A stretch of 64,000 nucleotides of DNA from Streptomyces sp. TLI_171 (GCF_003610255.1 NZ_RAPS01000001.1:6661001-6725000), one strand, 5' to 3'; shown: positions 7,969-17,034, numbered from the stretch's first letter. A program made the numbers and translations. Notes: generated from the sequence alone by a model not told the origin.

Positions 7969-8820
7969 ATGACGAAGCCGAAGCAGCCGCCGCGGTTCCC
8001 GTTCGACGAGCGTGACCTGGCGAGGTTCCGGGAGACCCAGCAGCTGGCGTACCACTGCGCGGAGCAGGTCGCGGCGTGGATCGAGCCGGGCGTGACGGAG
8101 CGTCAGGCCACCGCGAAGCTGCGCCGCTGCCTGGTCCGGGAGGGCGTGCAGGACTTCTTCCACGTGCCGTTCGCCTGGTTCGGCGACCGCACCGCGTTCC
8201 GGCACTTCCACACCCCGCTGCAGTTCTTCGCGGGCTCCCGGGTGCTGACCGAGGGCATGCCGTACGTGCTGGACTGCGCGCCGGTGGTGGACGGCTACAC
8301 CGCCGACATCGGCTACGGCGGCAAGGTCGGCGAGAACCCGGTCTGGGACCGGCTCGCCCAGGACCTGAAGGCGTACCGGGAGCTGATCCTGCGTGAGGTG
8401 AAGGCCCGCCGGACGCTGTCCGAGGTGTACGCGGCCGTGGACGCGCAGATCGCCGAGCACGGCTACGACAACCGCCACCAGGTGTACCCGGGTCGGGTGA
8501 TCGGCCACCAGGTGACCAGGACGACCGCCCGCGGACCGGCCGGGGTGAACCTGTTCGGCTTCGGGGTGCGTACGCTGCAGACGCTCGGACGCGAACTGGT
8601 GAAGGAGCGGCTGGAGGGCAGGTCCCCGCTGTGGGCGGGCGGCCGGGCCTCCCGGCACGCGCCGACGCCCGGCCTGTGGGCGGTGGAGCCGCACATCGGC
8701 TTCCGCGAGGTGGGCATCAAGTTCGAGGAACTCCTCGTGGTCACCGAGGAGGACGTGTACTGGCTCGACGACGACCTGCCGCACGTGCGGCGCTGGGCAC
8801 TCCAGGAGGACGCAGCATGA
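7969..8820 (+). CDS. M24-family metallopeptidase-like protein
   Basis: At 283 residues this protein has the pita-bread fold signature of Xaa-Pro and methionine aminopeptidases. The probable metal ligands are the Asp residues in LDCAPVVDGYTADIGYGG (about 101-118), His in IGHQV (about 177-181), and Glu in VEPHIGF and FEELLVV near residues 240-255. It is shorter than classical PepP and lacks its N-terminal creatinase domain. Position within the operon, overlapping the next gene by ATGA, suggests it acts on the operon's substrate rather than on general peptides; that is inference. Confidence 0.75.
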   Translation: MTKPKQPPRFPFDERDLARFRETQQLAYHCAEQVAAWIEPGVTERQATAKLRRCLVREGVQDFFHVPFAWFGDRTAFRHFHTPLQFFAGSRVLTEGMPYVLDCAPVVDGYTADIGYGGKVGENPVWDRLAQDLKAYRELILREVKARRTLSEVYAAVDAQIAEHGYDNRHQVYPGRVIGHQVTRTTARGPAGVNLFGFGVRTLQTLGRELVKERLEGRSPLWAGGRASRHAPTPGLWAVEPHIGFREVGIKFEELLVVTEEDVYWLDDDLPHVRRWALQEDAA

Positions 8821-10550
8821 CCGGCCGCAGCACCGAGCTCCGCCGACGGACCGTCGACTCCGGGGGGCTGAAGCTCGCCGTGTACGAGCAGGGCGACCCG
8901 GAGAACCCGACGGTGATCATGGTGCACGGGTACCCCGACGACCACTCGGTGTGGGACGACGTGGCCGCCGACCTGGCGGCCGACCACCACGTGGTGCGGT
9001 ACGACACCCGGGGGTCGGGGGCGTCCGAGGTGCCGGCCGAGCGCGAGGACTACCGGCTGGAGCTGCTGGGGCAGGACCTGTTCGCGGTGGCGGACGCGGT
9101 CAGCCCGGACCGGCCGGTGCACGTGGTGGCGCACGACTGGGGGAGCGTGCAGTCCTGGGAGGCGATCACCACGCCGGGCTCGTACCGGCGGGTCGCCAGC
9201 TACACCACCATGTCCGGGCCGTGCCTGGACCACATGGGGCACTGGATCCGGCGCCGGCTGCGGCGGCCGACGCCCCGGCACGTCTCGCAGCTGCTGCGGC
9301 AGGGCCTGCACTCCTGGTACATCGGCCTGTTCCACCTGCCGCTGCTGGCGCCCGCCGCCTGGAAGCTCGGCCTGGCCCGGCTGTGGCCCCGGGTGCTGAA
9401 CGACCTGGAGGCCGTCCGGCCGCGGCCCGGCCACCCGCAGCCGACGCTGGCCAGGGACGCCGTGCACGGCATCGAGCTGTACCGGGCCAACATGCGGCCC
9501 TCGGTGCGCACGCCCCGCGAGCGGTTCACCGAGGTGCCGGTGCAGCTGATCACCCTGGAACGCGACCACTACGTCTCGGACTTCCTGTCCGAGGGCCTGG
9601 AGCAGTGGGTGCCGCGGCTGACCCGCCGCACGCTGAACGCCACGCACTGGTCGGCGCTGCTGGAGAAGGGCCCGTCGGTCGCCGCGCTGGTGCGCGAGTT
9701 CGCCGCCCGGGACCACGGCTCGGTGCGCCAGGAGCCGTCCGACGGCGGCGAGCTGGTGGTGGTCACCGGCGGCGGCAGCGGCATCGGCCGGGCCACCGCG
9801 CTGGCCTTCGCCGACCGGGGCGCCCGGGTGGTGGTCGGCGACCGCGACCTGCCCGCCGCGCAGCGCACCGCCGAACTGTGCGCGCTGTCCGGGGTGAAGG
9901 CCGGCGCGTACCGGGTGGACGTCAGCGACGGCGCTGCCGTGGAGGCGTTCGCCCAGCAGGTCGCCGCGGACTTCGGCGTCCCCGACGTGGTGGTCAACAA
10001 CGCGGGCATCGGCCACTCCGGGACGTTCCTGCAGACCACCGAGGAGGAGTGGCGGCGGGTGCTGGACGTCAACCTGTGGGGCGTCATCCACGGCTGCCGG
10101 GCGTTCGGGCAGCTGATGGTCGAGCGCGGCCAGGGCGGACACATCGTCAACCTGGCGTCCGCCGCGGCCTACCTGCCGTCCAAGGTGCTGGCCGCGTACG
10201 CCACCTCCAAGTCGGCGGTGTTCATGCTCTCCGACTGCCTGCGGGCCGAACTCGCCCCGCACCGGATCGGGGTGTCCACCATCTGCCCCGGCATCGTCAA
10301 CACCAACATCACCCGCACCTCGACCTTCTCCGGCCTCGGCGAGGAGGAACTCGCCGCCAAGCAGGCCAAGGTGTCCAGGATGTACGCCCGCCGGGGCTTC
10401 CCGCCGGAGAAGGTCGCCGCCGAGATCGTCCGTGCGGTCCGCACCGGCAAGGCCGTCGTCCCGGTCACCGTCGAGGCCAAGGCGGCCCGGCTGCTCGGGC
10501 GGCTCAGCCCGGCACTGCTGCGCAAGGCCGCGCAGATCAACGCGGGCTGA
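8817..10550 (+). CDS. EphD-like fusion: alpha/beta hydrolase (epoxide hydrolase type) plus short-chain dehydrogenase
   Basis: This is a 577-residue two-domain enzyme. Residues 1-295 are an alpha/beta hydrolase with oxyanion motif HGYPDD (about 42-47), nucleophile elbow AHDWGS (Asp near 107) and a late His in NATHWS. Residues about 310-577 are a classical SDR with TGGGSGIG (about 316-323), NNAGIG and YATSKS (Tyr/Lys catalytic pair). This architecture matches mycobacterial EphD, which acts on mycolic-acid-related lipids. Streptomycetes make no mycolates, so the substrate here must be another lipid or polyketide. The ATG at 8817 overlaps the preceding stop (ATGA). Its TGA begins a near-copy of the stop palindrome. 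Confidence 0.8.
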   Translation: MTGRSTELRRRTVDSGGLKLAVYEQGDPENPTVIMVHGYPDDHSVWDDVAADLAADHHVVRYDTRGSGASEVPAEREDYRLELLGQDLFAVADAVSPDRPVHVVAHDWGSVQSWEAITTPGSYRRVASYTTMSGPCLDHMGHWIRRRLRRPTPRHVSQLLRQGLHSWYIGLFHLPLLAPAAWKLGLARLWPRVLNDLEAVRPRPGHPQPTLARDAVHGIELYRANMRPSVRTPRERFTEVPVQLITLERDHYVSDFLSEGLEQWVPRLTRRTLNATHWSALLEKGPSVAALVREFAARDHGSVRQEPSDGGELVVVTGGGSGIGRATALAFADRGARVVVGDRDLPAAQRTAELCALSGVKAGAYRVDVSDGAAVEAFAQQVAADFGVPDVVVNNAGIGHSGTFLQTTEEEWRRVLDVNLWGVIHGCRAFGQLMVERGQGGHIVNLASAAAYLPSKVLAAYATSKSAVFMLSDCLRAELAPHRIGVSTICPGIVNTNITRTSTFSGLGEEELAAKQAKVSRMYARRGFPPEKVAAEIVRAVRTGKAVVPVTVEAKAARLLGRLSPALLRKAAQINAG

Positions 10551-10567
10551 CGGGCCGTCGCCCCGCG

Positions 10568-10595
10568 GGCGGCGCGGCCGGGGGGCCGCGCCGCC
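10568..10595. terminator. Hairpin terminator between convergent genes
   Basis: A 12-base stem, GGCGGCGCGGCC (10568-10579) with GGCCGCGCCGCC (10584-10595), and a four-base loop lies between the EphD-like gene stop and the GH5 stop on the other strand. There is no T-tract, as is usual in this GC range. It probably works in both directions. Confidence 0.6.
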
Positions 10596-10602
10596 GCACG
10601 GC

Positions 10603-12534
10603 TCAGGACAGCGGCCGGCAGAGCAGCGCGTCCGGGACGCCGTAGTGCAGCCACTTCCAGGTGAAGGCGACGCCGGCCAGGTACTCGCCGTCCGTGCACT
10701 GGCCCTTGTACGAGCCGGGCGCCCAGTCACTGCCGGCGGACCCGCCGGCGGCCGGGCGGTTGTCGCCGTGGTCGAACCACAGGACCCGCCCGGCGGTGGG
10801 CAGCGGCCCGGCGGCGGGGGCGCAGAGCAGCGCCGCCATCGCGTTGCTCCGGACGCCGTAGCCGACCGCGAACGTGCCGTCCGGGCACTGGAGCTTGTTG
10901 TAGCCGGACGCCCAGTCGCCGTGCGTGACGTACCGCTCGTCGGTGACGGCCACCCAGTCGCCCGCGCCGCCGGCGGGCTCGGCGGCGTCCGTGCACAGGC
11001 CCCGGCCGCTGCCCCGGCCGAGGCCCACCACCCGCTGGCCGTCCGGGCAGTTGCCCTTGCGGTTGCCGCTGCTCCAGTCGGGCAGCGCCAGCATCCGGCG
11101 GGAGACGTCGAAGTCGGCGTGGTCCAGGTCCAGCAGGTTCCAGTGCGCCACCGGGGCGATCGGGCCGGTGGCCGACGGGGCGGCCAGCAGCCGGTTCCAG
11201 TACTCGGCGCGCCAGTCGCCCGGGTCCTGCAGGCCGATCGAGCGGCCCGCCGCATCGAAGCTCAGCAGCGCCCAACTGTCCTTCGGGACGCCGTTGTCCT
11301 GCCAGCCGACCAGCGGCCAGACGGCGAAGTCGGTGTCGTGGTCGGCCAGGATCGCGGTGAAGTGGTCGAACCAGGCGTGCTCCGCGGCGTCGGTGTCGCC
11401 GCGGCCGCCCGCCCCGAACTCGCTGATCCACACCGGGGCGGTGAAGTGCTGGCCGGCGGTGGTGACGAACAGCGCCTCGTCGTCCACCACCCGGGCCAGC
11501 TGCTCGGGCGTGAAGTCCTGGTAGCGCGGGTCGCCGGTGGAGCCCGGGCCGCTGCCCGCACCGGTGTTGGCCGGGCCGGTGTACGCGTAGAAGTGCGCCG
11601 AGTACACCAGCTTGCCCGAGTCGATCAGGGTGTGGGACAGCGTGCGGACGGGGGTGAGCTGCGGACGGCCGTGGCTGAACCCGGCGGCCGGGATGCCGTA
11701 CCAGTTGATGCCCTCCATGATCACCAGCAGGTCGGGGTCGGCCTGCAGGATCCGGTTCCCGGCCTCCTCGAACGCGGCGAACTCGTCGTGGGCGTCGCCC
11801 AGGCCCCAGTTGGGGTCGTCCCAGGTGTCGCGGCGCACCTCGTTGCGCAGGTCGGCGCCGACCACCCGCTTGTTCGCCCGGTAGCGGTCCACCAGGAACA
11901 CCCAGTCGTCCTCCCACTGCTGGGTGGACTGTCCGCTGTTCCAGCGCTCGTTGCCGTCCAGGCCGCAGCAGAACCGGTAGCCGGTGGTGTGGTTGTTCAG
12001 GATCACCGCGAAGCCGTCGGCGGTCAGCGCCTGCACCACGGCGTCGTACACCTGCAGCGGCGTCCGGCCCCGCCACTGCGGGTTGGCGGCCACCGCGACG
12101 TCCGGCACCGGCGCGCCGTCGTGGATCATCGCGTTGGCGAACGGCAGCCGGACGCTGTTGATGCCCAGCCGGTGGAAGCCGGCCAGGATGTCCGCCACCG
12201 GCGCCCGGTCCAGCCCGAGGGGGAGGTTGTACGAGACCTGCCCGGCCTGGTTGTTCGCCGGGTCGGTGGTCGAGCCGCTGCCCTGCCAGGTGCCCTGCGC
12301 GCCGGCCCAGTTGCCGGACTTCAGCTTGAACCGGTTCCCGTTCGCGTCGACGACGTACCGCCCCCGGGTGCTCAGCGGGCCGGTCCAGGACACGGCCAAC
12401 TGCGGGCCGGTCAGCACGGGCGGCGCGGCGGCGGCCGTGGGCGCGGCCCGCGCGGCGGCGGCGGACAGCGGCAGGCAGAGGGCGAGTGCGGTCGCGGCGG
12501 ACAGCGCGCGGCGGACGAACGTCTTCATGGCCAT
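10603..12534 (-). CDS. Secreted glycoside hydrolase family 5 enzyme with C-terminal repeats
   Basis: This protein has 643 residues. It has a twin-arginine-free signal peptide (MKTFVRRALSAATALAL to ARAAP) and then a GH5 barrel. The probable acid/base Glu is in LRNEV (about 231) and the nucleophile Glu is in WISEFGAG (about 372). Both catalytic residues are present. The last 160 residues contain three degenerate repeats starting DWSSGNRKGNCPDG, DWASGYNKLQCPDG and DWAPGSYKGQCTDG. Each is followed by a Gly/Val strand and a Leu-Cys end, possibly a carbohydrate-binding trefoil-like module. The likely substrate is cellulose or a related beta-glucan. ATG codons at 12534 and 12528 are both possible starts and neither has a good ribosome site. 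Confidence 0.85.
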   Translation of the reverse strand: MAMKTFVRRALSAATALALCLPLSAAAARAAPTAAAAPPVLTGPQLAVSWTGPLSTRGRYVVDANGNRFKLKSGNWAGAQGTWQGSGSTTDPANNQAGQVSYNLPLGLDRAPVADILAGFHRLGINSVRLPFANAMIHDGAPVPDVAVAANPQWRGRTPLQVYDAVVQALTADGFAVILNNHTTGYRFCCGLDGNERWNSGQSTQQWEDDWVFLVDRYRANKRVVGADLRNEVRRDTWDDPNWGLGDAHDEFAAFEEAGNRILQADPDLLVIMEGINWYGIPAAGFSHGRPQLTPVRTLSHTLIDSGKLVYSAHFYAYTGPANTGAGSGPGSTGDPRYQDFTPEQLARVVDDEALFVTTAGQHFTAPVWISEFGAGGRGDTDAAEHAWFDHFTAILADHDTDFAVWPLVGWQDNGVPKDSWALLSFDAAGRSIGLQDPGDWRAEYWNRLLAAPSATGPIAPVAHWNLLDLDHADFDVSRRMLALPDWSSGNRKGNCPDGQRVVGLGRGSGRGLCTDAAEPAGGAGDWVAVTDERYVTHGDWASGYNKLQCPDGTFAVGYGVRSNAMAALLCAPAAGPLPTAGRVLWFDHGDNRPAAGGSAGSDWAPGSYKGQCTDGEYLAGVAFTWKWLHYGVPDALLCRPLS

Positions 12535-12610
12535 CCAGGGTGGAGGAGAAGGGAACTGACGACCCGTCGAGCGGATTTGTGCATGGACGTGACAACGAGC
12601 CCGGACACTT

Positions 12611-12626
12611 CCTACCCGCCGGTAGG
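12611..12626. promoter_or_regulatory. Palindromic operator candidate upstream of the GH5 gene
   Basis: CCTACC (12611-12616) and GGTAGG (12621-12626) are a perfect inverted repeat with a four-base CGCC spacer. It lies in the 179-base divergent gap between the GH5 gene and the DUF3626 gene. It differs from the CebR cellulose-utilisation operator, so an unrelated repressor is expected. Confidence 0.4.
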
Positions 12627-12713
12627 TGCTTCGGCAAGAGCGTTGACGTACCGCCGCCCGCCCGCCCGAAATCCGGCTGCGCCACCCCGTCCGGCCGGGC
12701 AGACTGCGGAGGC

Positions 12714-13553
12714 ATGGACCCGACGCCCGAAGCCCGCGCCCTGCACCACGTCGCCGCCCGCAGCCGCGGCGGCCCGCTGCCCGCCGGGCTCGACGTCACG
12801 CTCAACTTCCACCCTGACCGGCTGATCGACGGCCGCCCGATCCTCCGCTCGATGGCCGAGGACGGCGTCTACCGCTCCCAGTTCTCCACCGGCACCAGCA
12901 ACGGCGGCCTCACCGCCCACCCCGGCGGCGACCGCTGGACGTGGGAGAGCCGGATCTTCGGCGGCGCCTACGACGACGCCCCCGCCGAGCGGCGCCCCGT
13001 CTACGGCGCGCTCAACCACCTGCGCAGCCCCTACGGCGGCGCGCCCCGGTTCGGCTCCGCCCACCTGCGGCTGCGCGCCGACACCCTGCACCGGGCCACC
13101 TTCTGCTACCCCGACAGCGTCTTCGAACCCGAGCACTTCGGCACCGCCGCCGCCCTCGACCTGATCGCGCTCGCCGAAGCCGACCGGCAGGACCTGCTGG
13201 ACGCCTACGTGGAAGCCCAACTGCACGGCCCGCTCCGGTTCGCCGAGCACGTCGACGCCCTCGTCCTCGACCCCTGCTACCGGGACACCGAGGTCGAGGC
13301 CGCCGCCCGCCTGCTGCCCTGCCGCCTCGAATGGCACCCCGGCCACCGCCTCCCCGCCGCCGAACTGGCGCAGTACGCCGACTACCGGGGCCCGCACATC
13401 ACCGCCCTCGCCGCCGAGCTCGCCCGCGACGGCGTCCTCGACCCCGCCGCGATCGGCGCCGCCGCCCGCAGCGGCCGGCACGACCCGCAGCACGTCAAAC
13501 AGGTCTGGCACTGCCTCGCCCGCCACGGCCGACCGGCCACGACGATAGGCTGA
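12714..13553 (+). CDS. DUF3626 domain protein
   Basis: This 279-residue soluble protein has the DUF3626 pattern: LNFHPDRLIDGR near the N-terminus, YRSQFSTGTSNGGLTAHPGGDRW, FGGAYDD, then RPVYGALN and RFGSAHLRL. Histidines and aspartates are conserved in the first half, which suggests an enzyme, but the activity is not known to me. The ATG at 12714 lies only one base after GGAGG, unusually close, so translation may start slightly further in or the mRNA may be leaderless. It is followed six bases later by the LysE-type exporter gene, so they are probably co-transcribed. Confidence 0.7.
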   Translation: MDPTPEARALHHVAARSRGGPLPAGLDVTLNFHPDRLIDGRPILRSMAEDGVYRSQFSTGTSNGGLTAHPGGDRWTWESRIFGGAYDDAPAERRPVYGALNHLRSPYGGAPRFGSAHLRLRADTLHRATFCYPDSVFEPEHFGTAAALDLIALAEADRQDLLDAYVEAQLHGPLRFAEHVDALVLDPCYRDTEVEAAARLLPCRLEWHPGHRLPAAELAQYADYRGPHITALAAELARDGVLDPAAIGAAARSGRHDPQHVKQVWHCLARHGRPATTIG

Positions 13554-13559
13554 CCGCCC

Positions 13560-14195
13560 ATGGACCTGACGACGATGGCCGGCCCGCTCGCCTCCTTCGC
13601 CCTCGTGGTGGGCCTGCTCACGCTCACCCCCGGCCTCGACACCGCGCTCATCCTGCGCACCGCCGCCCTCGGCCGGCGCCGCCGGGCCTGGGGCGTGGTC
13701 CTCGGCATCCAGACCGGCACCCTGATCTGGGGCACCGCCTCCGCCGCCGGCCTCAGCGTGCTGCTCACAGCCTCCCGCGCCGCCTACGAGACGCTCCGCT
13801 GGGCCGGCGTCTGCTACCTGCTGTGGATGGGCCTCCAACTGCTGCGCAACCGGCACCGGGAGACACCGGAGGGCGAGCAGCCGGCCGCCCGCGACGGCGG
13901 CTGGTGGGCCGGCTGGCGGCGCGGCACCGCCACCAACCTGCTCAACCCGAAGGTCGGCGTGTTCTACGTCGCCGTCCTGCCGCCCTTCATCCCCGCCGGT
14001 GCCCCGCACCTGGCCGCCGGCGTGCTGCTGACCTCGGTGCACGTCGCCGAGGGCCTGCTCTGGTCCGCCGTCCTGATCGGCTTCGCCCGCACCCTGCGCG
14101 GCTGGCTGCGCCGCCCCGCCGCCCGTCGCCTGCTCGACCGGATCACCGGGGTCGCCGTCCTCGGCTTCGGCGCCAGGCTCGCGCTCGGCGACTGA
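13560..14195 (+). CDS. LysE/RhtB-family exporter
   Basis: This 211-residue inner-membrane protein has about six hydrophobic segments and the family's N-terminal signature: FALVVGLLTLTPGLDTALIL near residues 11-30, GIQTGTLIWGTASAAGL, and NLLNPKVGVFYVAVLPPFIP in the middle. Members export amino acids or related small molecules using the proton gradient. It begins six bases after the DUF3626 gene. Substrate cannot be told from sequence. Confidence 0.85.
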   Translation: MDLTTMAGPLASFALVVGLLTLTPGLDTALILRTAALGRRRRAWGVVLGIQTGTLIWGTASAAGLSVLLTASRAAYETLRWAGVCYLLWMGLQLLRNRHRETPEGEQPAARDGGWWAGWRRGTATNLLNPKVGVFYVAVLPPFIPAGAPHLAAGVLLTSVHVAEGLLWSAVLIGFARTLRGWLRRPAARRLLDRITGVAVLGFGARLALGD

Positions 14196-14262
14196 CCGGG
14201 CGTGAGGTAACGGCTTGTCGACACCGCACGGCCGGTGATCGCGGGCCCACTAGAGTGCTGCC

Positions 14263-16638
14263 GTGACCGAGCAGGAGCCGGAAGTCGTCGCAGGCCGTTA
14301 CCAGTTGGTCGAACGGATCGGGCAGGGCGGGATGGGCCGGGTCTGGCGCGGCCTGGACCGCCAGCTGTTCGACCGCGAAGTGGCCGTCAAGGAGATCCTC
14401 TTCCCGCCCGGGCTCGACGACCGCGAACGCGACCTGCTGCTGCGCCGGTTCACCAGCGAGGCCCGCGCCGCCGCCATCCTCAGCCACCCCGGCATCGTCA
14501 CCATCCACGACGTGGTCGAACACCGCGGCGCGCCCGTCATCGTGATGGAGTTCCTGCGCGGCCGCTCGCTCGCCGCCGCGCTGCGCGCCGACGGCCCGCT
14601 GCCGCCCGCCCGGGTCGCCGAGATCGGCGCGGCCCTGCTCGGCGCGCTCGGCGAGGCGCACCGGGCCGGGATCGTGCACCGGGACCTCAAGCCCGACAAC
14701 ATCCTGCTCACCCGCGACCGGATCGTGCTCACCGACTTCGGCATCGCCCACCTCGCCGACGCCACCACCAAGTTGAGCCACAGCGGCACCGTCATCGGCA
14801 CCCCGCACTACATGCCGCCCGAGCAGCTGGAGGGCAAGCACCCCGCCCCCGCCAACGACCTGTGGGCGCTCGGCGCCACCCTCTACCACGCCGTCGAGGG
14901 CCACCCGCCGTTCGACGCCGACGGCCTGCACGCCCTCGCCATCGCCGTCTTCACCAAGCCGCACCGCCCCGCCGTCCGGGCCGGGGCGCTCGCGCCGCTG
15001 CTGGACGCGCTGCTCACCAAGGATCCCGAGCAGCGCGCCGACGCCGAGCGGGCGGCCCGGCTGCTCGCCGCAGCGACGGCCGAACTCGCCGCCGCCGCCG
15101 CGCCGCTGACGCCGCCACAGCCCGCCCCCGCCCCGGCCCCCGCTCCTGCCCCTGCCCCGCCGCCGGAGCCCGCCCCTGCTCCTGCCGCTGCCCTGCCGTC
15201 GCTGCCCGGGCCGTCGCCGACCGCGGTCGACACCCCGCCGCGCCCGCAGACCCCACCGCCCGTGCCGGCCGTGGCGGCCGGGCCGCCCGCTGCCGCGCCG
15301 TACCCCGCGCCCGCCGACGCCCGGGCGATCTCACTGCCGGGGGTCGCGCTCGGCGGCGCGGCCGCCCGGCCCGAGCCGCGCCGGACGGGCCTGCGGGTCG
15401 CCGCGATCGCGGTGGCGCTCGCCGTGCTGTCCGGCGGCGGGGTGCTGGCCTGGAACCTCGCCCAGGACGACAAGGGCGGCGGCAGCAAGGGCAACCAGGC
15501 GGTGCCGCCCACCGGTTCCACCGTCAAGGTGCTGATCGGGCTGGACGCTCCGCTCACCGGCGACCTCGCCGCGATCGGCCTCAGCGTCAAGGACGCCGCC
15601 GACCTGGCGATCAAGGACGCCAACCGGTCCGGCCTGGTGCCCGGCGTGCAGTTCGAGCTGAAGGCGCTCGACGACCAGGCGCAGCCCGCCCGCGGCCAGG
15701 CCAACGCGGCCCAACTGGTCTCCGACGGCCAGGTGCTGGGCGTGGTCGGGCCGGTCAACTCCTCCGTGGCGCAGAGCATGCTCGGGCCCGTCGACGAGGC
15801 CCACCTGGCGATGGTCTCCCCGTCCGCCACCAACACCCAGCTCACCCAGGGCGGCAGTTGGGCGGCCGGCACGGCGACCCGGCAGTACGGCAGCTTCTTC
15901 CGGGTCTGCGCCACCGATGCCGAGCAGGGGATCGCCGCCGCCGACCACCTGGTGGTGACGGCGAAGAAGACCAAGGTGTTCGTGGTCGACGACGGCAGCA
16001 CGTACGGCAGCGGCGTCGCGGCCCGGTTCACCGCCGAACTCACCCGGGTCGGCGGCACGGTGACCGGCACCGGCACCGTCCGCACCGGCGACCGGGACTT
16101 CGCGACCCTGGTCGCCAAGGTCCGCTCGGCGGGCGCGGACGCGGTGTTCTTCGGCGGCCTCTACCCGGAGGCCGGCCCGCTGTCGCAGCAGCTCAAGCAG
16201 GGCGGCGTCAGCGGCCCGCTGACGGGCGGGGACGGCATCTACGCCCCCGAGTTCGCCCAGGGCGGCCAGGCGGGCGACCTGACCGTCTCCACCACCGTCC
16301 CCGCGAGCGAACTCACCAGCGCCAAGCAGTTCCTGGAGTCCTTCGGCAAGGGCGGCTACACCAGCGATCCCCAGCAGTACGGGGCGTACGCCTACGACGC
16401 GACCACCGCCCTGATCAAGGCCGTCGGCGCGGTCGCCGCGGCCAACGGCAACCAGGTGCCGGCCGACGCCCGCGCCAGGATCACCGCGGCCCTCGGCGCG
16501 GTCTCCTTCGACGGCGCCACCGGCCCGATCTCCTTCGACCGGTACGGCGACCTCGGCAGGCCCGCGCTGGCCGTCTACGCCGTCCGCGACAACAAGTGGG
16601 CGCTGGACAGCACCGTCCGCCCGACCCGCGGGAACTGA
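14263..16638 (+). CDS. Membrane Ser/Thr protein kinase fused to an extracellular type-1 substrate-binding domain
   Basis: At 791 residues, the cytoplasmic Hanks-type kinase (1-275) has GQGGMG (20-25), catalytic HRDLKPDN (about 139-146), DFG (about 157-159) and GTPHYMPPE in the activation loop, all intact. A Pro/Ala-rich linker (about 280-370) leads to one membrane helix (about 376-395, LRVAAIAVALAVLSGGGVLAW). A periplasmic-binding fold of the branched-chain amino acid/amide class (about 415-790) ends the protein outside the cell. It presumably senses a small ligand outside and signals by phosphorylation. GTG 14263 lacks a ribosome site, and a TAGAGT box six bases upstream suggests a leaderless transcript. 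Confidence 0.88.
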   Translation: MTEQEPEVVAGRYQLVERIGQGGMGRVWRGLDRQLFDREVAVKEILFPPGLDDRERDLLLRRFTSEARAAAILSHPGIVTIHDVVEHRGAPVIVMEFLRGRSLAAALRADGPLPPARVAEIGAALLGALGEAHRAGIVHRDLKPDNILLTRDRIVLTDFGIAHLADATTKLSHSGTVIGTPHYMPPEQLEGKHPAPANDLWALGATLYHAVEGHPPFDADGLHALAIAVFTKPHRPAVRAGALAPLLDALLTKDPEQRADAERAARLLAAATAELAAAAAPLTPPQPAPAPAPAPAPAPPPEPAPAPAAALPSLPGPSPTAVDTPPRPQTPPPVPAVAAGPPAAAPYPAPADARAISLPGVALGGAAARPEPRRTGLRVAAIAVALAVLSGGGVLAWNLAQDDKGGGSKGNQAVPPTGSTVKVLIGLDAPLTGDLAAIGLSVKDAADLAIKDANRSGLVPGVQFELKALDDQAQPARGQANAAQLVSDGQVLGVVGPVNSSVAQSMLGPVDEAHLAMVSPSATNTQLTQGGSWAAGTATRQYGSFFRVCATDAEQGIAAADHLVVTAKKTKVFVVDDGSTYGSGVAARFTAELTRVGGTVTGTGTVRTGDRDFATLVAKVRSAGADAVFFGGLYPEAGPLSQQLKQGGVSGPLTGGDGIYAPEFAQGGQAGDLTVSTTVPASELTSAKQFLESFGKGGYTSDPQQYGAYAYDATTALIKAVGAVAAANGNQVPADARARITAALGAVSFDGATGPISFDRYGDLGRPALAVYAVRDNKWALDSTVRPTRGN

Positions 16639-16654
16639 GCCGGGACCAGAGCTG

Positions 16655-16948
16655 TCAGCTTGTCAGTCTGTCGATACCGGCGCGCAGTTCCTCGGCGTTC
16701 ATGCAGGGCGTCACCGTCACGGTGGCCCCCAGCTCCAGCCAGAGCGGTTCGATGGCGGGCACCAGGGCCGACTCCTGGTCCAGGTCAGCCACCAGGGTGA
16801 ACCCGCGCCGTCCGCCCACCGAGTGGAAGTACGCGGCCTCGGGCTTCAGCGTCTCCAGCAGCCTGCCCATCACCTCCGGCATCCGGCCGGCCGTGATCAG
16901 CTCGTTCGACTTCTCGGTGTCGACTTCCGCAACGATCATGGTTCGCAT
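16655..16948 (-). CDS. Small hypothetical protein, 97 residues
   Basis: It starts at ATG 16946-16948 with GGGAGG seven bases before. The sequence alternates short strands and helices (MIVAEVD, then a helix through MPEVMGRLLETL, AAYFHSVGGRRGFTLVADL, and WLELGATVTVTPCM). This looks like a dimeric alpha/beta-barrel (ferredoxin-like) fold as in DUF3303 or muconolactone-isomerase-type small proteins. There is no signal peptide. It converges on the kinase gene with only 16 bases between stops. No function can be assigned. Confidence 0.6.
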   Translation of the reverse strand: MRTMIVAEVDTEKSNELITAGRMPEVMGRLLETLKPEAAYFHSVGGRRGFTLVADLDQESALVPAIEPLWLELGATVTVTPCMNAEELRAGIDRLTS

Positions 16949-17034
16949 CGCACGCCTCCCGCGATCCGCATTCCAGGGCCTCGGCGAACCGTTCCATTCT
17001 CCTGCGCCCCCGCCGCCCGGTCGCGACGGGACGC

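Noticed and set aside
5827..8784. 985-codon minus-strand open frame
   Set aside because: It runs antisense to three genes with clear motifs and good ribosome sites, and its own composition is low complexity.
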